A stretch of 64,000 nucleotides of DNA from Cymbidium sinense (Eukaryota > Streptophyta > Magnoliopsida > Asparagales > Orchidaceae): NCBI GenBank assembly GCA_021442155.1, contig CM038214.1:318835001-318899000 (forward strand), written 5' to 3'. Positions 1 to 12,229 of the stretch are shown here, piece after piece. A program made the translations under genes and the position numbers. The stretch's first letter is position 1. The number at the start of each line of letters is the position of its first letter. Below the pieces are notes generated by a model. That model worked only from the letters and a program-made list of their open reading frames with translations. It did not search any database and had not been told where the DNA came from.

Positions 1-72
1 GTTTATTATTAGGTTGATGAAATCGAATAGAAGAAATGTTGAATTTAAATTTTTTCTCGATTTAAAAAAAAA
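1..72 (+). repeat. GRP 3'-UTR tail at array edge (tail 1)
   Basis: This matches the 3' end of the untranslated region that follows the GRP pseudogenes near 7.28 kb and 34.87 kb: it shares GTTGATGAAATC, then GAAGAAATGTTGAAT, then an A-run. The A-run leads directly into CCCTAAA repeats, as in the other copies. The window starts inside the segment, so a GRP coding part may lie just upstream. It is non-coding and is one of seven such tails. Confidence 0.75.
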
Positions 73-177
73 ACAAAAAAGCAAAAACCCTAAACCCTAG
101 ACTAAAACCTAAACCCTAAACCTAAAACCTAAACCCTAAACCCTAAACATTAAACTCTAAACCCTTAACCCTAAAAC

Positions 178-352
178 CTACAACCCTACAACCCTACAAC
201 CTACGACCTACAACCTACAACCTACAACCCTGCAACCTACAACAACCTAAAACAACCTATAACATACAACCTACAACCTACAACCTACAACCTACAACCT
301 ACAACCTACAACCCTACAACCCACAACCTACAACCTACAACCTACAACCTAA
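178..352 (+). repeat. CCTACAA/CCCTACAA variant heptamer array
   Basis: A local run of about 170 bp in which the repeat is CCTACAA (7 bp), with some CCCTACAA (8 bp), instead of CCCTAAA. It is much more homogeneous than the surrounding array. Single CCTACAACCCT insertions occur elsewhere (near 2466, 6670, 23160 and 24231), so this variant has been locally amplified. Confidence 0.85.
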
Positions 353-1845
353 AACTTCCAAAAAAAATATAAACTAAACCCTAAACCCTAAACCCTAAAA
401 CCCTAAATCCTAAACCCTAAACTCCAAAACCCTAAACCCTAAACCGTAAACCTTAAAACCTGAAAACTGAAACTTAAACTAAATAAAACCTAAAAATAAA
501 ATAATTTAAAAAACCTAAACCTAAATAAAATAAAAATATAAAATAAAATAGAAACCTAAACTAAAATCTAAACCTAAACCTAAACTTATAAATAATATAA
601 AATAAAAAAAAACTAAAATAAAATTAAATAAATAAAAACCTAAACTAAACTTAAAAAAAATAAAATAAACCTAAAAATAAAAAACCTAAATAAAATAAAA
701 ATAAAGTAAACCTAAAATAAAATAAAATAAAAACTAAACAAAAACCTAAACCTAAATAATAAACTTAAAAACATAACATAAAAATAAATAAATAATAAAA
801 CCTAAACTCTAAACTAAAAAAAAACCTAAACCTAAAATAAACAAAATAAAATAAACATAAACCTAAACAAAAATAAATAAAACTTAAACCTAAACCTAAA
901 CCTAAAATAAACTAAATCTAAACCGTAAAAAATAAACAAAAAATAAACCTAAAATAGACATAAAATAAACAAAAAATAAACCTAAACTTAAACTAAAAAT
1001 AAAAACATAAAAATAAACCTAAAATAAAAACCTAAACTTAAACCTAAAAATAAAAAATAAAATCTAAACCTAAAAAATAAAATAAAAATAAAACTAAACT
1101 ATAAAAATAAACATAAACCTAAACCTAAACCTAAAAAATAAACTAAAATAAAAAACATAAACTAAAATAAAAAAACCTAAAATAAATGAATAATACTAAA
1201 TAAAAATAAAAAATAAACCTAAATAAAAATAAAACATAAAATAAAATAAAATAAATAAAAAATAAACTAAATAAACCTAAACCTATTAGTTTACTGAGTT
1301 TTTTAAAAAAAAAACCCTAAACCGTAAACCATAAACCTTAAACTAACCTTAAACTCTAAACCCTAAAACCTTAAACCCTAAACCCTAAAACCTTAAACCC
1401 TAAACCCTAAACTAACCCTAAATCCTGAACCTTAAACACTAAAAACACTAAACCTTAAAGCTTAAAGCCTAAAGCCTAAACCTTAAACCCTAAACTAACC
1501 CTAAACCTTAAGCTAACCCTAAACCGCAATCCCTAAACTCTAAAAACCCTAAATTCTAAAGACTAAACACTAAACCCTAAACCATAAATATTAAACCCTA
1601 ACCCTAAACCCAAACCCGAAAACCCTAAACCCTAAAGCCCTAAATCATAACCATAAACCCTAAACCCTAAAAACCTAAACCTAAACTAAATAAAACCTAA
1701 AACTAAAGTAAATAAAAAACCCTAAACCTAAATAAAATAAAAAAATAAAATAAAATAAAAACCTAAACTAAAACCTAAATCTAAACCTAAAAATAAAATA
1801 AAATAAATTAATAATATAAACTAAAATAAAATAAATAAAAAACTA

Positions 1846-1876
1846 AACAAAACAAAACAAAACAAAACAAAACAAA
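1846..1876 (+). repeat. (AAAAC)n microsatellite
   Basis: About six tandem AAAAC pentamers inside the AT-rich zone of an array unit. It is probably slippage-derived from the neighbouring AAAATAAA text. Confidence 0.8.
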
Positions 1877-3654
1877 CCTATGAAAAAACACCAAAATAAA
1901 ATAAACTAAAATAAAAACTAAATAAAAACCTAAACCTAAAAAATAAACCTTAAAATAAAACCTAAAAATAAATAAAAAATAAAACCTAAATCCTAATGTA
2001 AAAGAAAAACCTAAACCTAAGATAAAAACAAAATAAACAAAATAAAATAAACCTAAACCTAAACTAAAATAAATAAAACCTAAACCTAAACTAAATAAAA
2101 CAAACTAAAAATAAACCCAAACCTAAACTAAAAAATATAACTTAAAATTAAACATAAAATAAAAACCTAAAACATAAACCTAAAAAAATAAAATAAAAAC
2201 CTAAACCTAAACCTAAACCCAAACTTAAAAAATAAACTTAAATAAAAACCTAAACTAAAATAAGTAAACCTAAAATAAATAAACTAAACTAAATAAAATT
2301 TAAAAATAAACTAAGATAAATAAAAAATAAACTAAATAAAGCTAAACCTACTGATTTACTTAATTTTTTTTTTAAAAAAATCCAAATATCCTAAACCCTA
2401 AACCCTAAACTCTAAACCCTAAATTCCAAACCTTAAACCCTAAAACTAACCCTAAACCCTAAACCTACAACCCTAAACCCAAAACTAAACATAAACCCTA
2501 AACCCTAAACCTAAATCAGAACTAAATCTAAACCTAAACTAACCCTCAACCTAAACTAACCTAAACTTAAACCTATAAACACTAAACTATAAACCTAAAC
2601 CTAAACCTAAAGCCTAAAACCTTAAACTGAACCTAAACTCCTAAATCTAACCTAATCTGTTATCCTTGCTATCCTTAAACCTAAACTTAAACCTAAACAC
2701 TAAAACCTTAAACTAAAGCTAAACACTAAACCTAAACTTAAACCTAAACTAAATTTTAAACTTAAATTAAACTTAAACCCTAAAACCCTAAACCTTGAAA
2801 CCTAAATCCTAAAAACTGTAAACTCTAAATCCTAAACCCTAAACCCTAAACCCTAAACTCTAAGCCCTAAACCCTAAACCCTAAACCCTATACGCTAAAC
2901 CCTAAACCCCAAACCCTAAACCATAAGCCATAAACCCTCAACTAAACCTAAACCTTAAACCTTAAACTCTAAAAAGCAAAAAGCTAAACCTAAATTAAAT
3001 AAAACCTAAAAATAAAATATATAAAAAACCTAAACCAAAATTGAATAAAATAAAAACCTAAACTAAAACCTAAATATAAACCTAAAATGAAAATAAAATA
3101 AAAACATAAAACTAAAATAAAATAAAATAAATGAAAACATAAACTAAACTAAAAGATAAAAAACCTAAATAAAATAAAAAATAAACTTAAAATAAAAATT
3201 AAATAAAAACCTAAACCTAAAAAATATACCAAAAAATAAAACTTAAAAATAAAAAAAGAATAAAACTTAAACCCTAAACTAAAAAAAAAAAACTAAACCT
3301 AAAATAAAAATAAAATAAACCTAAACCTAAACTAAAATAAATAAAACCTAAACTTAAACCTAAAATAAACTAAACCTAAACCTAAACCTAAACCCTAACT
3401 AAAATAAAACTAAAAATAAACTTAAATCTAAACTGAAAAATTAAACCTAAAGTAAACCTAAAATTAAAACCTAAAACTTAAACTTTAAAAAATAAAATAA
3501 AAACCTAAACCTAAACCTAAACCTAAAAATAAAAAATAAAACCTAAACCTAAAAAATAAAATAAAAATAAAACTAAACTAAAAAAATAAACCTAAAAATA
3601 AACTGAAATAAAAAATCTAAACTAAAATAAATAAACCTAAAATAAATAAACTAA

Positions 3655-4345
3655 ACTACAACATCAACAACAACAATAAGCCATTATCCCACTAAGTGGG
3701 GTCGGCTACATGAATCCTTTGTCTCCATTGTGTCCTATTATGTGTCAAATTCTCATTCAATTCAAGTATACTAAGGTCATTTTTTATACATCTTAACTAT
3801 GTCTTTTGAGGTCTACCTCTACCTTTCTTAACATAAGGAAAATCTAATGCATCTACTCTCCTAACTAGGTCATTGGACGGCTGAAGCTTTATGTGGCCAA
3901 ACCATCTAAAGACACTATCTCAAATTTTATCTGCCAATGGAGCTACTCCAACTTTTTCTCGAATATAAAAATTTTGCATTTTATCTCTAAGAGTAAATCC
4001 ACTCATCATCCTAAGCATCCTCATCCCTGCAACCCTTAGCTTAGTCTCATGCTTTTCTTTTATTGGCCAACATTCAGCACCATAAATCATTGTAGGTCTT
4101 ACCACCATCTTATAAAGTTTTTCCTTAAGTTTAAGCAGTACTCTCTATCACACAACAGGCCAGATGCCTTCCCCCACTTCAACCATCCAACTTGAATTCC
4201 ACTAATAACTTCTCCATCTATTTCACCATCATTTTGAACAATAGAGCCTAAATATCTAAATCGTTCACACTTTTTAAATACTTATTCACCAAAAGTCACA
4301 ACACTACCACTATAACTTTTACAACTAAAATTACACTCCATAAAT
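3655..4345 (-). mobile_element. RTE-type LINE, 5'-truncated 3' part
   Basis: A non-array island of about 690 bp. Read on the minus strand it encodes the C-terminal part of a plant RTE-clade reverse transcriptase, then a short 3' UTR and a TTG-type tail (CAACAACAACAA on + near 3665-3677). The GTGGGGTCGGCTACATGAATC-like string near 3697-3716, next to the TTG repeats, is typical of the 3' end of plant RTE elements. The flanks are CCTAAA-type array text of the same zone on both sides, so this is an insertion into a unit. I could not identify a clear target-site duplication. RTE insertions are usually 5'-truncated, as here. Confidence 0.85.
3720..4310 (-). pseudogene. RTE LINE reverse transcriptase C-terminal remnant
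   Basis: The minus-strand reading at 4300-4110 gives a segment with FRYLGSIVQNDGEIDGEV, then a tract ending in KLYKMVVRP. This continues into an open stretch of 62 codons (4108-3920) with TMIYGAECWPIK, then RMLRMMSGFTLRDKM, then IREKVGVAPLADKI. This order (YLGS, YGAECW, RMLRWM, VGVAP) is the conserved thumb and C-terminal part of plant RTE reverse transcriptases. The catalytic palm with its YADD motif is absent because the element is truncated upstream. There are stops after about 4110 and around 3900 and several frame breaks below 3900, so it is dead. The ATG at 4108 is an internal Met and not a real start. Confidence 0.85.
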
Positions 4346-6876
4346 AAAATAAATTGAATTAAAATAAAAATAAACCTAAATAAAAATAAAAAATAAAATA
4401 AACTAAAATAAATAAAAATAAACTAAATAAACCTAAACCTACTAGTTTACTTAATTTTAAAAAATAAAAAAATAAAAAAATAAAAAAATAAAAAAACCTA
4501 ACCCTAAACCCTAAACCCTAAACAGTAAACCTTAAAACCCTAAATCTAAACCCTAAACCCTAAACCCTAAGCCCTAAACACTAAAACCCTAAACACTAAA
4601 CCCTAAAACTTACAACCATAAACCCTAAACCTTAAACCCCAAATCCAAAATACTAAACCCTAAACCCTAAAAACCTAAACCTAAATTAAATAAAACCAAA
4701 AAATAAATAAATTAAAAAACCTAAACCTCAATAAAATAAAAAATAAAGTAAAATAAAATAAAATTTTAAACTAAAACCTAAACCTAAACTTAAACCTAAA
4801 TGTAAAAATAAATTAAAATAAAAAAATAAAAACTAAACTAAAATAAAAGAAATAAAAACCTAAACTAAACTAAAAAAATAAACCTAAAAATAAAAAAACT
4901 AAATAAAATAAAAACTAAACATAAAATGAAAATAAAATAAAAGCTAATTAAAAACCAAAGCCTAAAAGTTAAACCTAAAAATAAATAATAAATAAAACCT
5001 AAACCCTAACAAAAAAAAATACCGAAACCTCAAATAAACAAAATAACATAAACCTAAATAAAAATTAAAATAAACAAAACTAAAATAAATAAAACCTAAA
5101 CCTAAGCCTAAAATAAACTATACCTAAACCGTAAAATAAATAAAATAAAATAAACTAAAAATAAACCTAAACCAAAACTAAAATATAAAACCTAAAAATA
5201 AACCTAAAATAAAAACTTAAAACCTAAACCTAAAATAATAAAATAAAAACCTAAACCTAAACCTAAAAATAAAAAATAAAACATAAACAAAAAAAAAAAA
5301 ATACAACTAAACTAAAAAATAAATATAAACCTAAACCTAAACCTAAAAAATAAACTAAAATATAAAGCTAAAACTAAAATAAATATACCTATAATAAATA
5401 AACTAAACTAAATAAAAATAAAAAATAAACCTAAATAAAAATAAAAAATAAAATAAATTTTAAAAAATAAAAATAAACTAAATAAATTTAACTCTTTGTT
5501 TATTTTAAAACCCTAAACTAATAAACTAAATCCTAAACCCTAAACTTACCCAAACTAAAACCACAACCTAAACTTAACTAACCTAAAATAAACCTAACCA
5601 ACCTAAACCCTAAAACCTTAAACTAAACCCTATAACCCTAAACCCTAAACCTCCTAACCCATCCCTAAACCTAAACCCTAATTTAACCCTAAACTAACCT
5701 AAACCCTAAAGCCTAAAGACTAAAACTCTAAACCTAAACCTAACTAAACCTAAGCTAAACCTAAACCCCTAAACCCTAAAACCCTAAATCCTAAAACCTA
5801 AACCATAAACCTTAAACCCTAAACCCTAAAAACCTAAAAACCTAAAGTTAAAGTAAATAATACCTAAAAATAAAATAAGAAAAATAACCTAAATTGAAAT
5901 AAAATAAAGAAATAAAATAAAATAAAAGCATAAACTAAAACCTAAACCTAAACCTAAAAATAAAAAAAAGTAAAAAAATAAAAATAAACTAAAATAAAAT
6001 AAATAAAAACCTAGACTAACTAAAAATTAAAATAAAGCTAAGAATAAAAAACCTAAATAAAGAAAAAATTAAACGTAAAATAAAATTAAATAAAAACATA
6101 AAACTGAAAAATAAACCTTAAAGTAAAACCTAATAATAAATAATAAATAAAACCCAAACCCTAAACTAAAACTAAAAACAACTAAAATAAAAAAAAGTAA
6201 CAAAATAAAATAAACATATACCTAAACTAAAATAAATAAAACCTAAACCGAAACCCTAAACTAAATAAAATAAAATAAACTAAAAATAAACCTAAACTTA
6301 AAATAAAAATTAAAACCTGAAAATAATCCTAAAATAAAAACCTAAAACCTAAACCTAAAAAAATAAAATAAAAATCTAAACCTAAATCTAAAACTAAAAA
6401 ATAAATCCTAAACCTAAAAAAAATTAAAATAAAGTTAAACTAAAAAATAAACATAAACTTAAAAATGAAACTAAAATAAAAAACCTAAACTAAAATAAAT
6501 AAAAATAAAAAATAAATAAAAATAAAAATAAAAATAAATAAATAAAAATAAATAAAAATAAATAAAATAAAATAAATAAACCTCAACATACTGGTCTATT
6601 AATTTTTTTTTTAAATCCTTAATCCCTAAATCCTAAACCATAAACTCTACAACTAACCCCAAACCCTAAACCTACAACCCTAAACCTACAACCCTAAGCC
6701 CTAAACACTAAACCCTAAAAGCATAAACCCTAAAACCCTAAACCCTAAACCCTAAACCCTAAACCCTAAACCTTAAACCCCAAACCTTAAACCTGAACCA
6801 AAAGTAACAAAATAAATTAAAAAATAAACTTAAACCTTAAAACCTAATAAACTTAAACCTAAATCTAAACCCTAAG
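4346..6876 (+). repeat. Degenerate CCCTAAA higher-order array, block 2
   Basis: Continuation of the same units. Tags lie near 4438-4458 (ACTAGTTTACTTAATTTT), 5488-5510 (strongly decayed) and 6587-6612, giving spacings of 1,050 and 1,099 bp. CCCTAAA-rich zones follow each tag (about 4500-4680, 5500-5830, 6615-6790). The zone at 6500-6580 is almost pure AAATAAA/AAAAATAAA. The block ends in CCTAAACCCTAAG directly against the GRP coding remnant. No gene is visible. Confidence 0.9.
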
Positions 6877-7159
6877 AATGGTCATAACCTTGATGGTAGG
6901 AACATCACCGTCAATGAGGCTTAGTCTAGATCTGGCGGAGAATACAAAGACAGAGGCATCAATTATCGTAGTGGTGGTGGGGAATCTAGAGGTGTTGGTG
7001 GATATGGATGTGGTGGTTGGAGCAAAGGTGGTTATGGAGGCAGGAGGAGCGACAGAGGTTACAGCCGTGGGGGTGGTGGAGGGAGAGATCGGGGATATGA
7101 TTGTGGATCCTACTACTTAAGAGATTGGGGTTGTTCTGATGGGAGCTGGAGAAAATGCA
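6877..7159 (+). pseudogene. Glycine-rich RNA-binding protein pseudogene, copy 1
   Basis: From 6877 the frame reads NGHNLDGRNITVNEA, the end of the RNA-recognition motif in plant GRP7/GRP8-type proteins, which bind RNA and act in post-transcriptional control. After it comes the Gly/Arg/Tyr-rich tail (SGGGESRG, GGYGGRRSDRG, SRGGGGGRDRGY) and a C-terminus resembling SDGSWR. The RRM start with RNP1 and RNP2 is absent. An in-frame TAG at 6922-6924 stands where the family normally has Gln, and a 1-nt insertion near the C-terminus removes the native stop. The open frame starting at 6878 is in the wrong frame and is meaningless. Only the 3' part of the gene was captured: the 5' edge abuts CCCTAAG of the array at the same codon in all three copies. 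Confidence 0.88.
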
Positions 7160-7340
7160 GAATGATTGAAGACTCGCTTGGAACTCTATCTTTATAGAGA
7201 TGATTATAGTTATCTAGGGTTTTGATTTTCTATGCATGCTCATTTTTTATCTATGTCGTGTGTCTTAGAAAACTTGTGTTACTTGGTTGATGAAATCAAA
7301 AGAAGAAATGTTGAATATGAATTTGTTCTCTGTTAAAAAA
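7160..7340 (+). other. GRP 3' UTR, copy 1
   Basis: Non-repetitive sequence downstream of the GRP remnant, alignable with 34727-34927 and with the reverse complement of 54266-54459 (shared TTATCTAGGGTTTT, TTATCTATGTCG, GTCTTAGAAAACTTG and GAAGAAATGTTGAAT). It ends in an A-run followed by CCTTAAACCC array repeats. The transcript-like order (coding end, UTR, A-run) suits either an mRNA-derived or a genomic 3' end. Confidence 0.8.
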
Positions 7341-9547
7341 AACTAAAAACCTTAAACCCTAAACTAAAACTTGAACCCTTGACTTAAAACCTAAACCCTC
7401 AACCCTAAACCTTAAATCCTAAAAACCCTAAACCCAAAACCCTAAACCCTATACCCTAAAACCTAAACCCTAAAGCCTAAACCCAAAACACCAAAACCTA
7501 AACCCTAAACCCTAAACTCTAAATCGTAAACCCTAAACCCTAAACCCCAAACCCTAAACCCTTAACCCCAAACCCTCAACTAACCCTAAACCCTAAAAGG
7601 CTCAAATCCGAAACCTAAACTCAATAATACCTAAAAATAATGTAAATAAAAAAATTTAAACCAAAATAAAATAAAAATATAATATAAAATGAAAACATAA
7701 ACAAAAATCTAAACCTAACATAAATCTACACCTAAACCTAAAAGAAAATAAAATAAAAAATAAAAATAAAAATAAAAATAAAATAAATAAAAACCTAAAC
7801 TAAAATAAAAAATAAAATACCTAAATAAAATAAAAACTAAACCTAAAATAAAAATAAAATAAATCTAAAATAAAATAAAAACCTAAACCTAAAAATTAAC
7901 CTAAAAATAAAACTTAAAGATAAATAAACAATAAAACCTAAACGTTAAACTAAAAAAATAGAACTTAAACCTAAACTAAAATAAACTAAACTAAAATAAA
8001 TAAAACCTAAACCTGAAATGAATGAAACCTAAACCTAAACCTAAACCCTAAATAAAATAAAATAAACTTAAAATAAACCTAATCCTAAACTAAAAAATAA
8101 AACCTAAAAATAAATCTAAAATAAAAACCTAAACCTAAAAATATAAAATAAAAACATAAGCCTAAACCTAAAAATGAAAAAATAAAACCTAAACCTAAAA
8201 AATAAAATAAAAATAAAACTAAATTAAAAAATAAACTTAAACCTAAACTTAAACCTAAAAAAATAAACTAAAATAAAAACCATAAACTAAAATAAATAAA
8301 CTGAACTAATAAAAAATAAAAAATAAAAAGAACTAAAATAAATAAATAAAAACTAAATTAACTAAATTAACCCTATCCTACTAGTTTACTTAATTTAAAA
8401 CAAATATAAAAATATAAAAAAATAAAATAAAAAAACTTAAACCTTAAACCTGCAACCCTAAACCCTAAACCCAAAACCCAAAACATTAAAACCCTAAACC
8501 CTAAAACCTAAACCTTAAACTATGCCTAAACCCTAAGCTAACCCTAAACACTAAACCTTAAACCCTAAACTCTAAATCCTAAACCATAAACCTTAAACCC
8601 TAAAACCTTCAACCCTAAACCCTAAGATCTAAACTCCAAACCCTAAACACTAAACCCTAAACCCTAAAAACATAAAAACATAAACCTAAACTAAATAAAA
8701 CCTAAAAATAAAATAAATAAAAAACATAAACCTAAATAAAATAAAAAAATAGAAAAAAATAAAAACCTAAACTAAAACTTAAACCAAAGCATAAACATAA
8801 ACCTAAACCAAAACATAAAAAATAAATTAAAATAAATAATAATATCTAAACTAAAGTAAAATAAATAAATACCAAAACTAAAAAAATTAAAATAAAATAA
8901 AAAATAAAAAATCATAATAAAATAAAAACTAAACATAAAATAAATAAAAAACCAAAAAGAAAAGAAAATAAAAACTAAATAAAAACCTAAACCTAAAAAA
9001 AAACCTAAAAATAAATAAAAAATAAAAAATAAAACCTTAACCCGAAACTAAAAAAAACCTAAACCTAAAAAATAAAATAAAATAAACCTAAATCTAAACT
9101 AAAATAAACTAAACTAAAATAAATAAAATCTAATCCTAAACTTAAACCTAAAATAAACTAAACCTAAACCATGAAATAAATAAAATAAACTAAACAAAAA
9201 ATAAACCTAAACCTCAACTAAAAAATAAAACCTAAAAATAAACCTAAAATAAAAACTTAAAACATAAACCTACAAAAATAAAATAAAAACCTAAATTTAA
9301 GCCTAAAAATAAAAAATAAAACCAAAACCTAAAAAATAAACTAAAAATAAAACTAAACTAAAAAAAAAACATAAACATAAACCTAAACCTATAAAATAAG
9401 CTAGAATAAAAAACCAAAACTAAAATAAATAAACCTAAAATAAATAAACTAATCTAAATAAAAATAAAAAATTAACCTAAATAAAATGAAAAAATAAAAT
9501 AAACTAAAACAAATAAAAATAAATACTAACCCTAACCCCTAAACCCT
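7341..9547 (+). repeat. Degenerate CCCTAAA higher-order array, block 3
   Basis: CCCTAAA-rich zone 7345-7600, AT-rich zone to about 8370, tag near 8378-8396 (CTACTAGTTTACTTAATTT), a second CCCTAAA zone 8440-8680 and a second AT-rich zone to about 9520. It ends in AACCCTAACCCCTAAACC against the AT-rich satellite segment. The second unit lacks its tag because the junction interrupts it. No gene is visible. Confidence 0.9.
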
Positions 9548-11095
9548 AAACCTTGAATAAAGATGTCATTAGGAGTAGATCTAAAGAATGACCTAATCCT
9601 AACATAATTATGGTAGCTAGATATAATGTCTTCAAGAGACTTTCCCTTGACTACTAGATATTTGAATGCCCTAAACCCTAACCCTAAATCATATTATAAT
9701 ACCATATATTATAGTATAATGTAGCATCATATATTTGAGCATGTAGTGATATGTTTTTGGATGTTATAAGATGTTTTGAAATGTTCTGATATATTATGGT
9801 ATTGTGCCCTACAGTCTATATTAATATAAATCATAAAAATATTGATTTAATAAATTAGATGATGAAATTTATTAAATTTGAAGTGGGAATTAGGTTGTAG
9901 TACCAAAGGTGTGCTACACCACTTGTAGTCTAAAAAGTAAGATTTTATGTTCAAAATTAATATTATTTGTTGTAGCAAAGTATAACATCATATATCATAA
10001 TATATTATTCTATGCATTTTTAATTATTTTAGTATTTTATAATCATGCAGTCGAGCTTACATTAGTGTTATTTATAAAATTGTTGATTTAGCCCTTAAAA
10101 TGGTGGAATTTGGCCAAATTCATAATAGGTAGAGCATGGCATCATAATGTATTATTTCAATTTACAATATGTAAGTGATACTAAAATATATAATTTTTTA
10201 TTATTTAGACTAATTTTATGGTTTTTTATCTTAAGCAATCCCTTGTGAGGTGATATGCAATATAATATAATATAATATGTTATAGTGTATTATAATATAG
10301 GATGCCATAACATAGTGTAGCATCCTGCATTGTAGCATACTATTGTGTCTTACTACTTATTGTTTAGCATATTTTAGTTTGTTATAGTATGATGTAGTAG
10401 AATTTGTACTGGTATAATTTATAAAAATACTGATTTATAGGCTAAGATGATGTCATTTGGCCAAATTTAAGGTAAAATTTAAGGAACATCATTGGGGGTG
10501 TGCTATGGTGTGTCATTTACTCAAAAGAATGGAATCTTGCATCTAAAATAAATGTTCAATTTTCAACCAAATTTTATATTTTTTTTTCTTAAAGTGATTC
10601 ATTTTAAAGGTGTAATGTAAGATAATATATTATATGAAAGCATATTAGAATATAATGTACATAACGATATAACTTCACATATATATGAATGTGGTTGTGT
10701 GTTACTAAATGGTTTTGTACATTTTAGTATAGTTTAATTTTTTTATATTTCAATATGTCAAAACTCACAAAAATATTAATTTGAAGGTTGAACGAATACA
10801 TTGTTTGACTTTTGGTTGAAGTATTAAAGTTGCGCAAAAGAGAAGAAAGAAGAATTGATGAGAATTCCATATCAAATACATGGAGGGAGATCTGCTAGGG
10901 GATCACACATGCATTGGACATGACATGTGAGGGATCTATGTCGACGCCATAGAAGAAGAATTGACTTAAATTTGTTTGGGGATAAGGTATGAATTTGATT
11001 TGATTATATGATTTATGGAAATAAAATATGCTGGGGATAAGAATCTATAATTCCCAGGGATTAAGATTGAATTGACTTAAATTTATTTTGTTTTA
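9548..11095 (+). repeat. AT-rich satellite-like segment, copy 1
   Basis: Long similarity to 35237-37078, starting at TTGAATAAAGATGTCATTAG in both and ending after GGGATTAAGAT...AATTGACTT. It is built from imperfect repeats of about 240-350 bp. Landmark lines of the type ATAAAAATATTGATTT followed by TTTGGCCAAATT recur near 9833, 10071, 10421 and 10766. About 350 bp present in copy 2 (roughly 36480-36830) is missing here at about 10785. The last 250 bp (from about 10840) is a separate module with AGAATTCCAT and GGGGATCACACATGCATTGG. No coding potential is visible. Confidence 0.82.
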
Positions 11096-12220
11096 ATTGA
11101 TGTGGAGGCATATCTGCAAGAGATATGGGCTCGAGTCCGCTAGGGATCGGGTATATAAACCTTCCATTGGGGTAGCAGGTTCAAGCTATTCACTAGGGAT
11201 TGGGATTTCAGTTTGATTTCATAGATTTGTTCAGGGGTGTATCCACTAGGAATAAGAGTTTGGTTGCATTTCTTTAATTTAGACTCTATTGGGGAAGTTG
11301 GTTTAATTTGGCTCCACTAGGGAGGTTGGTTTTGAATTTGATTTGTTTGCTTGACCACTTTATATATGATTTGGGGCTCCACTAAAGAGAAGGGTGTGAT
11401 TTAACTCCACTAGAGAAAATCATATTAGGTTTAATTTAATCTAAGTTAATGTATGACCCCTATTGGTGTGCGATGGACCCACTAAGAAGGGGTTATATCA
11501 GCCTTGACCTACCTCAGGTTTACAAATCCAAAAGGATAGTCTACCGACTGTGGGTTACAGCTAGCCAACCTTATGGGTTATCTTTCGGTGTGCGACGACT
11601 GTGCTAGGAAGATGGCATAACAGGCTTACATCTTCCAAAGCAAGGAACAATAGTTGGGGTGACCTTTTGGATGCAATCAAACCTGACCTAAGGTGACTAC
11701 TGAGTGAATGTTGCTGGGGACTTATGTCAACTCAAAAGTAGTCGGGATTAATTTTATCATAATTTCATTAGATTAGATATGGTTTATTTAGTTTAGTTTG
11801 ATTTTGAATTTAGGGCATATCCACTGGGGATGTGAGCTCGATCAAATTTGATAGATTTAATTTATGGACCATGTCAGTGTGCAATGGACCAATTGAGAAG
11901 GGGCTATATTTTGTCCTACAAATCTAAAGGGATAGTCTACTGGCTATGGGGTAGAGCTAGCCAACCTAAGGGGTTGTCTTTCAGTGTGTAATGGATGTGC
12001 TAGGAAGAAGAAGTAGCATACTTACATCTTCTAAGGAAGGGAACAACTGCTGGGGTGACTTGATGGTAGCACAACAAATCGAACCTGACTTAGGGGAGAC
12101 TATTGAGTGAATGTCATTGGAACTTATATCAAATCAAGAGTAGTTAGGAAATTCCTATAAGGAGTTTTGCTGACACTGCCCAAAAGATAAGATGCCTACT
12201 TGGGAAAAGGTACTGCTGAG
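11096..12220. other. Non-coding segment between AT-rich copy 1 and gypsy A
   Basis: Not alignable by eye with anything else in the window. A short motif of the type TCCACTAGGGA recurs every 40-90 bp between 11125 and 11475 (for example near 11130, 11192, 11232, 11305, 11368, 11403, 11466) and again near 11820. It contains a two-copy tandem duplication, listed separately, and a TATA-like GTATATAAACC near 11151. It may be part of another transposon or of an LTR. I recognise no gene. Confidence 0.55.
11455..12150 (+). repeat. Two-copy tandem duplication, period about 395 bp
   Basis: Copy 1 is about 11455-11745 and copy 2 about 11868-12150. Shared landmarks in the same order are GGATAGTCTAC (11534 and 11929), AGCTAGCCAACCT, GTGTGC/GTGTGTAA, GTGCTAGGAAGA, CTTACATCTTC, GGGGTGAC, GAGTGAATGT and AGAGTAGT/AAAAGTAGT. 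The copies are clearly diverged. Confidence 0.8.
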
Positions 12221-12229
12221 TTTTGCATC

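Larger units (their letters stand above)
73..3654 (+). repeat. Degenerate CCCTAAA higher-order array, block 1
   Basis: Telomere-derived sequence in C-strand orientation. CCCTAAA-rich zones (about 95-480, 1310-1680, 2390-2960) alternate with zones of CCTAAA and then AAATAAA or AAAATAAA. Unit boundaries carry a non-telomeric tag near 1283-1300 and 2347-2365, 1,064 bp apart, each followed by an A or T run and a fresh CCCTAAA zone. Perfect heptamer runs are only a few units long, so this is not a functional telomere. The + strand has almost no G. I see no gene in this stretch. Confidence 0.9.

Noticed and set aside
3655..4345. Target-site duplication around the first RTE fragment
   Set aside because: Flanks are AAATAAACTAAACTA-type repeats on both sides, so any apparent direct repeat is indistinguishable from array text.
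6878..7120. 80-codon Val/Met-rich open frame over GRP copy 1 (and similar frames at 34458-34742 and 54493-54684)
   Set aside because: They are out of frame with the recognisable GRP reading. Their Val/Gly/Glu richness is what shifted Gly codons (GGTGGTGG) give.
1..9547. A functional chromosome end made of telomere repeats
   Set aside because: Perfect CCCTAAA runs are only about five or six units at most. The arrays are degenerate, tagged and interrupted by transposons, and they continue into ordinary repeats on both sides.
9909..10091. 60-codon open frame in AT-rich copy 1
   Set aside because: The corresponding place in copy 2 (about 35613-35790) does not conserve the frame, and the sequence is satellite-like.
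11149..11161. GGGTATATAAACC as a TATA box
   Set aside because: No gene or recognisable leader follows within the next kilobase, and such strings are expected by chance in AT-rich DNA.
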